A stretch of DNA of 64,000 nt from positions 659,704-723,703 of the forward strand of contig NZ_NKYE01000001.1 in assembly GCF_002262875.1 (NCBI RefSeq). The letters run 5' to 3'. Below the pieces are notes generated by a model. That model was not told the origin of the DNA. It worked only from the letters and a program-made list of their open reading frames with translations, and did not search any database. How positions within the stretch are numbered: the first letter of the stretch is position 1; each line of letters opens with the position of its first letter. The translations under genes and the position numbers were made by a program. This DNA is from Amycolatopsis antarctica. GTDB lineage: Bacteria > Actinomycetota > Actinomycetes > Mycobacteriales > Pseudonocardiaceae. This document shows positions 25,462 through 32,602 of the stretch, piece by piece.

Positions 25462-26301
25462 ATGCCCGCGCCACTGTCCGCCGTCGTCGACGCGCTGGAG
25501 ACCGCCTACCCGCCACGGCTCGCCGAATCCTGGGACGCGGTGGGACTTGTCTGCGGCGACCGCACCGAGCCCGTCGACCGGGTCCTGTTCTGCGTCGATC
25601 CGGTCGAGGAGACGATCACCGAGGCGATCGAGGGCGGTGCCGGGCTGATCGTCGCCCACCATCCGCTGCTGCTGCGCGGCGTGCACGGCGTGCCAGCCGA
25701 CACCGCGAAGGGCGCCCTCGTGCACCGCCTGATCCGCGCGGGCGTCGCCCTCTACTGCGCGCACACCAACGCCGACTCCGCCGACCCCGGCGTCTCCGAC
25801 GCACTCGCCGGCGCGATCGGGCTGCGCGTCCTGCGGCCGCTGGCCCCGCACGCCGGGGACACCGGGAGCGCCGCCACCGGCCTCGGCCGGATCGGTGAGC
25901 TGCCCTCGGCCGAGCCGCTGCGCGACTTCGTCCGCCGGGTCGCCGAGGCGCTGCCGCGCACCGAGCCCGGCGTCCTCGGCGCGGGCGACCCGGACCGTCC
26001 GATCAGGACGGTCGCGGTCTCCGGCGGCGCGGGCGACAGCCTGCTCGACACCGCCACCGCTGCCGGTGTCGACGCCTACGTCACCGCCGACCTGCGGCAC
26101 CACCCGGCGGGGGAGCACCTGGAATCGCCGGGGACCGTGCCCGCGCTCGTCGGGCTCACGCACTGGGCCAGCGAGTGGCCGTGGTGCGCGCAGGCGGCGG
26201 ACGTCGTCCGGTCCGCGTTTCCCGGTACGGTCGACGTGCTGGTCTCCACGCGGTGTACCGATCCGTGGAACATCCGGGCACAGAAGGAGAGCGCACAGTG
26301 A
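25462..26301 (+). CDS. Nif3-like dinuclear metal centre protein
   Basis: 279 residues from ATG with GGAGG 8 nt upstream. Metal ligands of the family appear as [34 protein letters not shown] and [10 protein letters not shown]. Members were proposed as GTP cyclohydrolase I type 2 but their role is unsettled. The stop overlaps the zinc-ribbon gene start (GTGA). The order Nif3, zinc ribbon, RNase H/phosphatase equals Rv2230c-Rv2229c-Rv2228c. Confidence 0.93.
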   Translation: MPAPLSAVVDALETAYPPRLAESWDAVGLVCGDRTEPVDRVLFCVDPVEETITEAIEGGAGLIVAHHPLLLRGVHGVPADTAKGALVHRLIRAGVALYCAHTNADSADPGVSDALAGAIGLRVLRPLAPHAGDTGSAATGLGRIGELPSAEPLRDFVRRVAEALPRTEPGVLGAGDPDRPIRTVAVSGGAGDSLLDTATAAGVDAYVTADLRHHPAGEHLESPGTVPALVGLTHWASEWPWCAQAADVVRSAFPGTVDVLVSTRCTDPWNIRAQKESAQ

Positions 26302-27035
26302 AGGCAGAATCGGTCGTACAGCGCCGGCTTCTCGAACTCGCCGAGGTCGACGCGGAGCTGAGCAGGGTCGACCACAAGCGCCGGACCCTGCCGGAGCTGG
26401 CCGAGATCGACGCCGCGGAGAAGACGCTGCGCGAGCGCAAGGACGCACTGGTCAGCGTCCAGATGCAGCACTCGGACCTGGACCGCGAGGTGGCCAGGCA
26501 GGAGCGCGAGATCGAGTCGGTGCGGGCCCGCGCGGACAAGGACCGCAAGCTGATGGAGTCGGGTTCGGTCGCCGCCAAGCAACTCACCGAACTCGAACAC
26601 GAACTGGCCACCATCGGCCGCAGGCAGAGCGCGCTCGAGGACGACCTGCTGGAACTGATGGAGCAGCGTGAGGCACTGGAGCTCGACGCCCAGCGCACCG
26701 GCGCCGAGGTGGACAAAGCCGAGCAGGTCCTCGCCGAGGCCGCGAGCCGCCGGGACGAGGCGCTTGCCGATCTCGACACCACCCAGGCGCGTCGCGAGGG
26801 CGACCGGGCCGCGCTGCTGCCGCAGTTCCCCGAGGACCTGGTGAAGCTGTACGAGCGGGTGCGGGCGCAGAAGAACATCGGCGCCGCGCTGCTGCAGTCC
26901 CGGCGCTGCGGCGCGTGCCGGCTGGAGATGGACCGCAACACCGTCGCCGAGATCAAGGCCGCGCCCGTCAACGAGGTGCTCACCTGCGACAACTGCGGGG
27001 CGATCCTGGTCCGCACGGCGGAGTCCGGTCTGTGA
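26298..27035 (+). CDS. C4 zinc-ribbon coiled-coil protein (Rv2229c-like)
   Basis: 245 residues from GTG. About 170 residues of heptad-rich coiled coil are followed by a zinc ribbon [10 protein letters not shown]...[11 protein letters not shown] with four cysteines. This is the actinobacterial zinc-ribbon regulatory family (named CdsZ in some annotations). Its molecular role is poorly known; a nucleic-acid or protein tether is likely. It overlaps both neighbours by 4 bp, giving strong translational coupling with Nif3 and RNase H. Confidence 0.9.
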   Translation: MKAESVVQRRLLELAEVDAELSRVDHKRRTLPELAEIDAAEKTLRERKDALVSVQMQHSDLDREVARQEREIESVRARADKDRKLMESGSVAAKQLTELEHELATIGRRQSALEDDLLELMEQREALELDAQRTGAEVDKAEQVLAEAASRRDEALADLDTTQARREGDRAALLPQFPEDLVKLYERVRAQKNIGAALLQSRRCGACRLEMDRNTVAEIKAAPVNEVLTCDNCGAILVRTAESGL

Positions 27036-28153
27036 CCTCGCACGTCGTCGTCGAGGCCGACGGTGGTTCCCGCGGCAACCCCGGCCCCGCCGGGTACGGC
27101 GCGGTCGTCAAGAGCCCGGACGGGGTCGTCCTCGCCGAACGCAAGGATGGGCTGGGCGTCGCCACCAACAACGTCGCCGAGTACCGGGGCCTGATCGCCG
27201 GGCTGACCGCCGCCGCCGAACTCGGAGCGTCCACAGTGGACGCACGGCTGGACTCGAAGCTCGTGGTGGAGCAGATGTCCGGACGCTGGAAGATCAAGCA
27301 CGCCGGGCTCCAGGTGTTGGCGGCCGAGGCGAGAGAAGTGGCCTCCCGCTTCTCCCGGGTGCGCTACGAGTGGATCCCCAGAGCCCGGAACTCGCACGCC
27401 GACGGGCTCGCCAACGAGGCGATGGACGAGGCTGCCGGACTGCCGCCGAAGGAGCGGGACACGGTCGTGCCGGCGCGGGCGACCGACCGGAGTTCGCCCT
27501 CGGGCTGGACCGGCGCCACCGGCACGCCGACGAAACTGCTGCTGCTCCGGCACGGGCAGACCGAGATGTCGATCGACCGACGCTACTCCGGCCGCGGCGA
27601 CGTCACGCTCACCGAGCGCGGCACCGCGCAGGCGGCCGCCGCGGCGAAGCGACTGGCCGCGATGCCGGGCGTCGTCACCGAGGGCGAGCCGGTGCCGGTG
27701 ATCGCCTCGCCGCTACGCCGTACCCGGCAGACCGCGCAGGCCGTCGCCGACGCGATCGGCGGCAGGGTCGAGACCCGCCAAGGGCTGATCGAGACCGACT
27801 TCGGCGAGTGGGAGGGGCTGACCTTCGCCGAGGCCGCCGAACGCGACCCCTCGCCCCACGGCACCTGGCTGCGCGACGCCTCGGTGCCCGCGCCCGGCGG
27901 CGAGAGCTTCGACCAGGTGCACGACCGGGTACGGCAGGCACGCGACGAGATCATCGCCGAGCACGGCGGCGGCACGGTCATCGTGGTCAGCCATGTCACG
28001 CCGATCAAGTCCTTGCTGCGCATGGGACTCGACGCGGGCCCCGCCCTGCTGTACCGGCTCCACCTCGACCTCGCCTCACTGTCCATTGTGGAGTTCTACC
28101 CGGACGGCAACGCCTCCGTCCGCCTGGTCAACGACATCTCCCACCTGGAGTGA
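27032..28153 (+). CDS. Bifunctional RNase HI / histidine acid phosphatase
   Basis: 373 residues from GTG. The N-terminal RNase H domain keeps its catalytic acids in VEADGGSRGNPGP, NNVAEYRGL, ARLDSKL and HADGLANEA. The C-terminal histidine phosphatase has LLLLRHGQTEMS and SHVTPIKSLLR. The fusion is the Rv2228c type, which removes RNA from RNA-DNA hybrids and, in mycobacteria, shows alpha-ribazole phosphatase (CobC) activity, which would link it to cobD nearby. Two of the in-frame 13-bp palindromes lie in this gene (27229 and a variant at 28081). Confidence 0.94.
   Translation: MTSHVVVEADGGSRGNPGPAGYGAVVKSPDGVVLAERKDGLGVATNNVAEYRGLIAGLTAAAELGASTVDARLDSKLVVEQMSGRWKIKHAGLQVLAAEAREVASRFSRVRYEWIPRARNSHADGLANEAMDEAAGLPPKERDTVVPARATDRSSPSGWTGATGTPTKLLLLRHGQTEMSIDRRYSGRGDVTLTERGTAQAAAAAKRLAAMPGVVTEGEPVPVIASPLRRTRQTAQAVADAIGGRVETRQGLIETDFGEWEGLTFAEAAERDPSPHGTWLRDASVPAPGGESFDQVHDRVRQARDEIIAEHGGGTVIVVSHVTPIKSLLRMGLDAGPALLYRLHLDLASLSIVEFYPDGNASVRLVNDISHLE
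27229..27241. repeat. 13-bp palindrome GTCCACWGTGGAC in RNase H/phosphatase gene
   Basis: GTCCACAGTGGAC, read as Ser-Thr-Val-Asp. A degenerate copy (GTCCATTGTGGAG) lies at 28081-28093 in the same gene. Confidence 0.8.
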
Positions 28154-28170
28154 ACGAGCGGGCCACTCGC

Positions 28171-28602
28171 TCACCTGACGAGGAACACCGCGCACGGCGC
28201 GTGATCCACCACGTAGCGCGTGTGGTGCCCGAGGCTCGCCGGTCCGCAGTGGCCGGGCTCGCCGTCGCGGGCGCACACCAGAACGTCGCCGGGAGCGCAC
28301 GCGGCCACCACGGCGTGCTCCACCCGTCCGCGCAGAGCCGCCGTGCGGGCCGGACGGCCCAGCCGGGCCACCGCCGCCTCGAGCAGCTCGCGTTCCGCGG
28401 GCCCGGAGGCCGCCTCGACGAGTTCCGCCGGATCGTGCCCGTGCCGCGAGAGCAGGCCCTCGTAGGCGCCGTGCACGGCCTCCGTCACCTCGGGGTCGAC
28501 GGCATGCAGCAGAACGAACTCCGCGTCTGGCGTCAGCCCGCGGGCCGCGTCCACGCACGCCGTCCACGTACCCTCCACCAGCCACACCAGCACCCGGCTC
28601 AT
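28171..28602 (-). CDS. Universal stress protein family
   Basis: 143 residues, ATG start. The C-terminal ASLGHHTRYVVDHAPCAVFLVR resembles the USP G-x9-G-(S/T) nucleotide loop, although the usual serine position reads H. ATP binding may therefore be altered. It is convergent with the RNase H gene and lies downstream of the transporter on the same strand (29-bp gap), likely co-transcribed. Confidence 0.75.
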   Translation of the reverse strand: MSRVLVWLVEGTWTACVDAARGLTPDAEFVLLHAVDPEVTEAVHGAYEGLLSRHGHDPAELVEAASGPAERELLEAAVARLGRPARTAALRGRVEHAVVAACAPGDVLVCARDGEPGHCGPASLGHHTRYVVDHAPCAVFLVR

Positions 28603-28631
28603 GGCAGCCGATTGTGGCGGCAGCGGCGGAG

Positions 28632-29903
28632 TCAGGCCAGCCCGGCCACCGACAGGCCGAGCCACAGCGCGGTGACCGAGCCGGCCAGGCACAGCGGCAC
28701 CGTGCACAACCCCAGCCGGAGGAACTCGCGCAACGCCGGCGTCACCCCAGCCCCGACGAGCACCCGCCGCCACAGCAGGGTGGCCAGCGAACCGACGTAG
28801 GTCAGGTTCGGGCCGATGTTCACCCCCAGCAGCACGGCCAGCAGCACGCCGACCGGCGGCGCCGGACCCAGTACCGCCAGCAGCACCAGCGTCGCGGGCA
28901 GATTGTTGATCAGGTTCGCCAGCACCGCGGCCACCGCGGCCGCGAGCAGCAGGTGCGGCAGACCCGATGCGGAGGGCAGCACGGCGCGCAGCACCCCGCC
29001 CAGCAGATGTTCGGACACCGCCTCCACCACCACCGCGAGCGCCAGCACGAACAGGCACAGCAGCGAGCCCGTCTCCAGGACCAGCCGCACCGGCCGCACC
29101 GTGCGGCGCAGCAGGGCGCGGACCGCCAGCAGTGTGGCAGCGGCGGCCGCCACCCAGCCCGGCGCGAGCCCGGTCAGCGGGGAGACGGCGAACCCCGCCA
29201 GCGTCAGCGCCAGCACGGTCAGCGCGAACATCGGCGCGGCCGGCGCGGCCGCGGGTCCCGTGTCGGACACCCCGGCCAGATCTGCGGCGAAGAAACGGAG
29301 GAACACGGCCAGTTCGATCGCCACGGTCACCAGCCACGGCAGCACCATCAGCGCGGTGAATCCGGCGAAGGTCAGCCCCGAGGCCGAGAACGCCAGCAGG
29401 TTCGTCAGGTTCGACACGGGCAGCAGCGTCGACGCGGAGTTGGCCAGGTGCGTGCAGGCGTACACGTGCGGACGGGCCCGCAGGCGCAAGCCCGCCGTCG
29501 TCGCGAACACCACCGGCGTCAGCAGCACCACCGTGGCGTCGAGGCTGAGCACGGCCGTGGTCCCGGCCGCCGCGGCGAAGGTGAGCGTCAGCAGCCTGCG
29601 CGGACGTCCGCGGCAGGCCGTGGCGAGACGGGCGCCCAGCCAGTCGAAGACGCCCTCGACACCGGACAGGTACGCCAGCAACAGGATGGCGGCGAGGAAG
29701 CCCAGCGTGGGCAACAGGTCCAGCACCTGCGCCCAGGCCGCGGCGGGAGCGACCAGGCCCAGCGCCAGCGTCACCGCCGCCGCGGGCACCGCGACCAGCG
29801 CCTCCGGCAACCCGCGTGGGCGTACGACGGCGAAGCCGAGCACGACCAGCAGCAGCCCGGCGCTCAGGCAGGCGGCCACCGCCCCGGAGAACACGGCGCC
29901 CAC
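28632..29903 (-). CDS. ArsB/SLC13-type ion transporter
   Basis: 423 residues from GTG (VGAVFSGAVAACLSAG). There are eleven or twelve hydrophobic helices, with ArsB-like repeats FDWLGARLA, STLLPVSNLTNLLAF and NLINNLPATLVLLAVLG-GVNIGPNLTYVGSLATLLW. Relatives extrude arsenite or move dicarboxylates. No ars regulator or reductase is nearby, so substrate is open. The frame extends further upstream, but that part is low-complexity and not helical. Confidence 0.8.
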   Translation of the reverse strand: MGAVFSGAVAACLSAGLLLVVLGFAVVRPRGLPEALVAVPAAAVTLALGLVAPAAAWAQVLDLLPTLGFLAAILLLAYLSGVEGVFDWLGARLATACRGRPRRLLTLTFAAAAGTTAVLSLDATVVLLTPVVFATTAGLRLRARPHVYACTHLANSASTLLPVSNLTNLLAFSASGLTFAGFTALMVLPWLVTVAIELAVFLRFFAADLAGVSDTGPAAAPAAPMFALTVLALTLAGFAVSPLTGLAPGWVAAAAATLLAVRALLRRTVRPVRLVLETGSLLCLFVLALAVVVEAVSEHLLGGVLRAVLPSASGLPHLLLAAAVAAVLANLINNLPATLVLLAVLGPAPPVGVLLAVLLGVNIGPNLTYVGSLATLLWRRVLVGAGVTPALREFLRLGLCTVPLCLAGSVTALWLGLSVAGLA

Positions 29904-30018
29904 CGTAGCCGCCTTCGCGGACCCCACCGGCGAGACCGGGGCCGGTACGCCAGGACCGGGTCGGGCCGGCTGTGTGCGTCCGGCGTGGGCGCACGGGTGG
30001 GGCGCGGTTAGGCTGGCG

Positions 30019-30417
30019 GGGCGGACGAGTCGGCAGGGCGGTCGCGGCGTCACCTGGTGGCGTCGAGGAAAGTCCGGACTCCACAGGGCAGGGTGGTTGC
30101 TAACGGCAACCCGGGGCGACCCGCGGGACAGTGCCACAGAGAACAGACCGCCTGGCGTTCGCGCCAGGTAAGGGTGAAACGGTGGTGTAAGAGACCACCA
30201 GCATCCCGGGTGACCGGGATGGCTTGGTAAACCCCACCCGGAGCAAGGCCAAGAGGGAGCGCACGCTCCTGCGCAGGCGTTCGAGGACGGCCCGTCCGAG
30301 CCTGCGGGTAGGCCGCTGGAGCCTGCCGGCGACGGCAGGCCGAGATGGATGGCCGCCCATCGCGTCGTCGAGGCGGCGTGGGGACAGGATCCGGCTTACA
30401 TGCCGGCTCGTCCGCCC
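30019..30417 (+). ncRNA. rnpB: RNase P RNA, bacterial type A
   Basis: The ends pair as helix P1 (30019-30035 with 30401-30417, one wobble). Universally conserved blocks are present in order: GAGGAAAGTCCGGACTCC at 30063, ACAGAGAACAGACCGCC near 30136, AGGGTGAAACGGTGGTGTAA near 30171, GGTAAACCCCACCCGGAGCA near 30225, and GGATCCGGCTTACATGCC near 30387. This is the catalytic RNA that matures tRNA 5' ends. A compact hairpin follows directly at 30419-30450. Confidence 0.97.
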
Positions 30418-30418
30418 G

Positions 30419-30450
30419 CACCGGTTCCTACCCTCGGGTAGGGTCCGGTG
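30419..30450 (+). terminator. Hairpin directly after rnpB
   Basis: CACCGG/CCGGTG and CCTACC/GGTAGG stack on each other with a 2-nt internal mismatch and a CTCG tetraloop, starting 2 nt after the RNase P RNA. It is a likely terminator or 3' trimming barrier. It also contains TAGGGT, a possible -10 box for the next gene. Confidence 0.6.
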
Positions 30451-30452
30451 TC

Positions 30453-31319
30453 ATGGATCATGACGACGCGGTCAAGGTCGCCCACCGCTGCCATCGCGTG
30501 CTCGACCCGCTGCACTCGCTGATCTACTTCGCCCCCGAGACGGAGGAACGGCTCACCGCGGCGGGCCTGCGGCCGGGCCGGATGTCCTACTTCGCCGGAC
30601 GCTCCGCGCCGATGGGCCCGGTCGGGCCGGGCGTCGTGGCAGCCACCTTCTACAACTTCAACCCCGAGCTCGTCGCCCGGCACATCCCCAGAGCCTGGAC
30701 GCTGGCCGATCCGGCGACGCTGGTCGCCGCCCGCTTCGAGGCCGCCGAGGCCGCGCTGCGCAGGCTGCTCGGTGACGAGCTCGCCGACTCCGCCACGGTC
30801 GCCGAGGCGGCCGAACTCGCCAGGGCCGCCACCGCGGCCTGCACCGGCGACGGCAGGCCGCTCTACGCGGGCCACGCCGAACTCGACTGGCCCGCCGAAC
30901 CGATCCTGGTGCTGTGGCACGCGATCTCGCTGCTGCGCGAGTACCGCGGCGACGGGCACATCGCCGCCCTCGTCCGCAGTGGCCTCTCCGGCCTGGAAGC
31001 GCTGGTGACACACACCGCCACCGGACGAGGTTTCCTGCCGGAGGCGGCCAAGAAGACGCGCGGCTGGTCGGACGAGGAGTGGGACGCGGCGGTCGCGAAG
31101 CTCCGGGACGAGGACGTGCTGGACGCCGACGGCGGCCTCACCGCGCACGGCACCGCGCAGCGCGAGGAGATCGAGTTGGACACCGGACGCTCGGCGCTGG
31201 CGCCGTGGCTGCTGCTCGGCGAACAGCGCTGCGCACGCCTGCACGAGCTCGGCCGCGAGCTGAGCCGGACCGCGGTCGCCGCCGGGGCCTTCCCGGCGGG
31301 CGTCTTCGCCGACCGCTGA
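30453..31319 (+). CDS. SCO6745-family protein
   Basis: 288 residues from ATG. Family features are LHSLIYFAPETEERLTAAG, MSYFAGRSAPMGPVG and YNFNPELVARHIPRAW, then a winged-helix-like C-terminal part. These actinobacterial proteins have no established function; a helix-turn-helix fold has been proposed. The start lies 3 bp after the rnpB hairpin, and TAGGGT at 30439-30444 suggests a very short or no leader. Confidence 0.82.
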   Translation: MDHDDAVKVAHRCHRVLDPLHSLIYFAPETEERLTAAGLRPGRMSYFAGRSAPMGPVGPGVVAATFYNFNPELVARHIPRAWTLADPATLVAARFEAAEAALRRLLGDELADSATVAEAAELARAATAACTGDGRPLYAGHAELDWPAEPILVLWHAISLLREYRGDGHIAALVRSGLSGLEALVTHTATGRGFLPEAAKKTRGWSDEEWDAAVAKLRDEDVLDADGGLTAHGTAQREEIELDTGRSALAPWLLLGEQRCARLHELGRELSRTAVAAGAFPAGVFADR

Positions 31320-31816
31320 CCGCCCGGGCCCCGTACCGGAGGCAAAATCGCCGGATCGGGTAAATCGTCACACTGAGTGCGAGTGCGACACCGCTTCAGG
31401 TGGCGGCGAGTGACCGCGAGCGGAATTCACGCTCTCGCCGAGGTGGACCGCAGGTGTGGAAAGCGGTGACCGGTGGCCTTCTTTCCTGCGGCCGTTCGGG
31501 GCATGATTCACTGTTCGCGCCCGGATTGGGCCGAGGAGCCTGCACCGAGAGTGAGAACCACGGTCGCCAGCGGGTGAGGTGCTTCCCACGCTACGAAATC
31601 CGGGTGTCCGGGGTTATTACTGGAGCCTTGTGCCTTCATGATGGATGACGCGTTGAATCGGTGAAGATGGCCGCAGTATGGCCTCGAACAGGCAGGTCTC
31701 ATTAGCAGAGTGCACTTTGACGATTACATGAAGTAAGCCATGATGTCCCTGGAACCACCGCGGGGCGGGCTGCAGACGGCCCCGCATCCCAACGCTCCGC
31801 GCACCCTGGAGTAGCG
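31320..31816. other. 497-bp non-coding stretch: leader of secretion operon
   Basis: No convincing gene is seen. The DNA is less GC-rich than its surroundings. A weak promoter match TTGACG (31717-31722), 16 bp, CATGAT (31739-31744) precedes the operon. A 7-bp GCGGGGC/GCCCCGC hairpin with a 12-nt loop lies shortly before the first start codon. The long leader suggests regulation, but no known riboswitch pattern was recognised. Confidence 0.5.
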
Positions 31817-32083
31817 ATGACCACGATGACCCTGGCGGTACTGGCGCAGGACGGACAGCTCGGCACGGGCGGGGTCCGTACCTGGCTGCTGGACAACATC
31901 GTCCCGCTGGTACTGCTCGCCGTAGCCCTGCTGCTGCTCTGGCTGGGTGGCGGAAAGGGCGACAACGCCGGTGTCATGCGGCGCCTCGCGGGTGTGGTGA
32001 TCGCGCTGGCGATCATCGGCCTGGCCGTCAGCGGTCTGGGTGTGAACGTCGGCGAATGGATCGCCGGCCTGTTCACCGGCTGA
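31817..32083 (+). CDS. Small two-helix membrane protein, pilin/VirB2-like position
   Basis: 88 residues. Hydrophobic helices lie at about residues 24-43 (LLDNIVPLVLLAVALLLLWL) and 56-76. GGAG lies 6-7 nt before the ATG. Size, two helices and first place in an operon with a VirB4-like ATPase suggest a VirB2/TrbC-type pilin or a small inner-membrane subunit, but sequence alone does not prove it. Confidence 0.6.
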   Translation: MTTMTLAVLAQDGQLGTGGVRTWLLDNIVPLVLLAVALLLLWLGGGKGDNAGVMRRLAGVVIALAIIGLAVSGLGVNVGEWIAGLFTG

Positions 32084-32098
32084 GCTGGGTGACTCGGC

Positions 32099-32599
32099 TT
32101 GCGAATCAGAACCGATGACGAGGTCTACCGGGTCGACGCCGTATGGCTCGGCCCACCGAAGGCCACGTTCCCCTGGCGCGCCCGTTACGTGGCGTGGGCC
32201 GTGGGCATTCCCGTCTTCCTGGTGGTGCTCGGCGTCGAGCGGCAGCTCGGGCTGAGTTTCGGGTTCTTCTCGACCGCGTGGGCGTTCATCATCACGATCC
32301 TGGTCACCAGGCTGATCACCGCGAAGATCAGCCACGAGCGGCCGCTCGGCGCGGTCTTCGGAATGTGGGTGCAGGAGCTGAGAACGCCTCGTGAACGCGC
32401 CACCGGGACCGGTGGCGCCGCGGGCGCCGGCAAGGTGCGGGTGCGCCGCGACCGGCCCCGCCCCAAGACCCGCCCGGCCCGGGAGGGCCAGGCGCGGCAA
32501 CAGCGGACCCGGCCGCCCCGGACAGAGCAGTCCCTCCGGACAGAGCAGTACACCGCACGAAAGCGCCGTGGCCGTACTGCGGCCCCGGCCGGGAGGTAG
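32099..32599 (+). CDS. PrgI-like membrane subunit of type IV secretion-like operon
   Basis: 166 residues from TTG; the ribosome site is weak, so the start is uncertain. Two adjacent transmembrane helices (about residues 32-67) follow a short cytoplasmic start, with a basic Arg/Thr/Pro-rich tail of about 70 residues. The hydrophobic pair before a VirB4-like gene is the place of PrgI/VirB3-like subunits in Gram-positive conjugation systems. Family assignment is by layout. Confidence 0.6.
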   Translation: MRIRTDDEVYRVDAVWLGPPKATFPWRARYVAWAVGIPVFLVVLGVERQLGLSFGFFSTAWAFIITILVTRLITAKISHERPLGAVFGMWVQELRTPRERATGTGGAAGAGKVRVRRDRPRPKTRPAREGQARQQRTRPPRTEQSLRTEQYTARKRRGRTAAPAGR

Positions 32600-32602
32600 T
32601 CG

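Noticed and set aside
28151..28173. Small stem between the RNase H gene and the USP gene
   Set aside because: Interrupted by a mismatch and overlapping both stop regions; too weak to call a terminator.
31320..31816. c-di-AMP (ydaO-type) riboswitch before the wall-hydrolase-containing operon
   Set aside because: The conserved sequence blocks of that riboswitch were not found.
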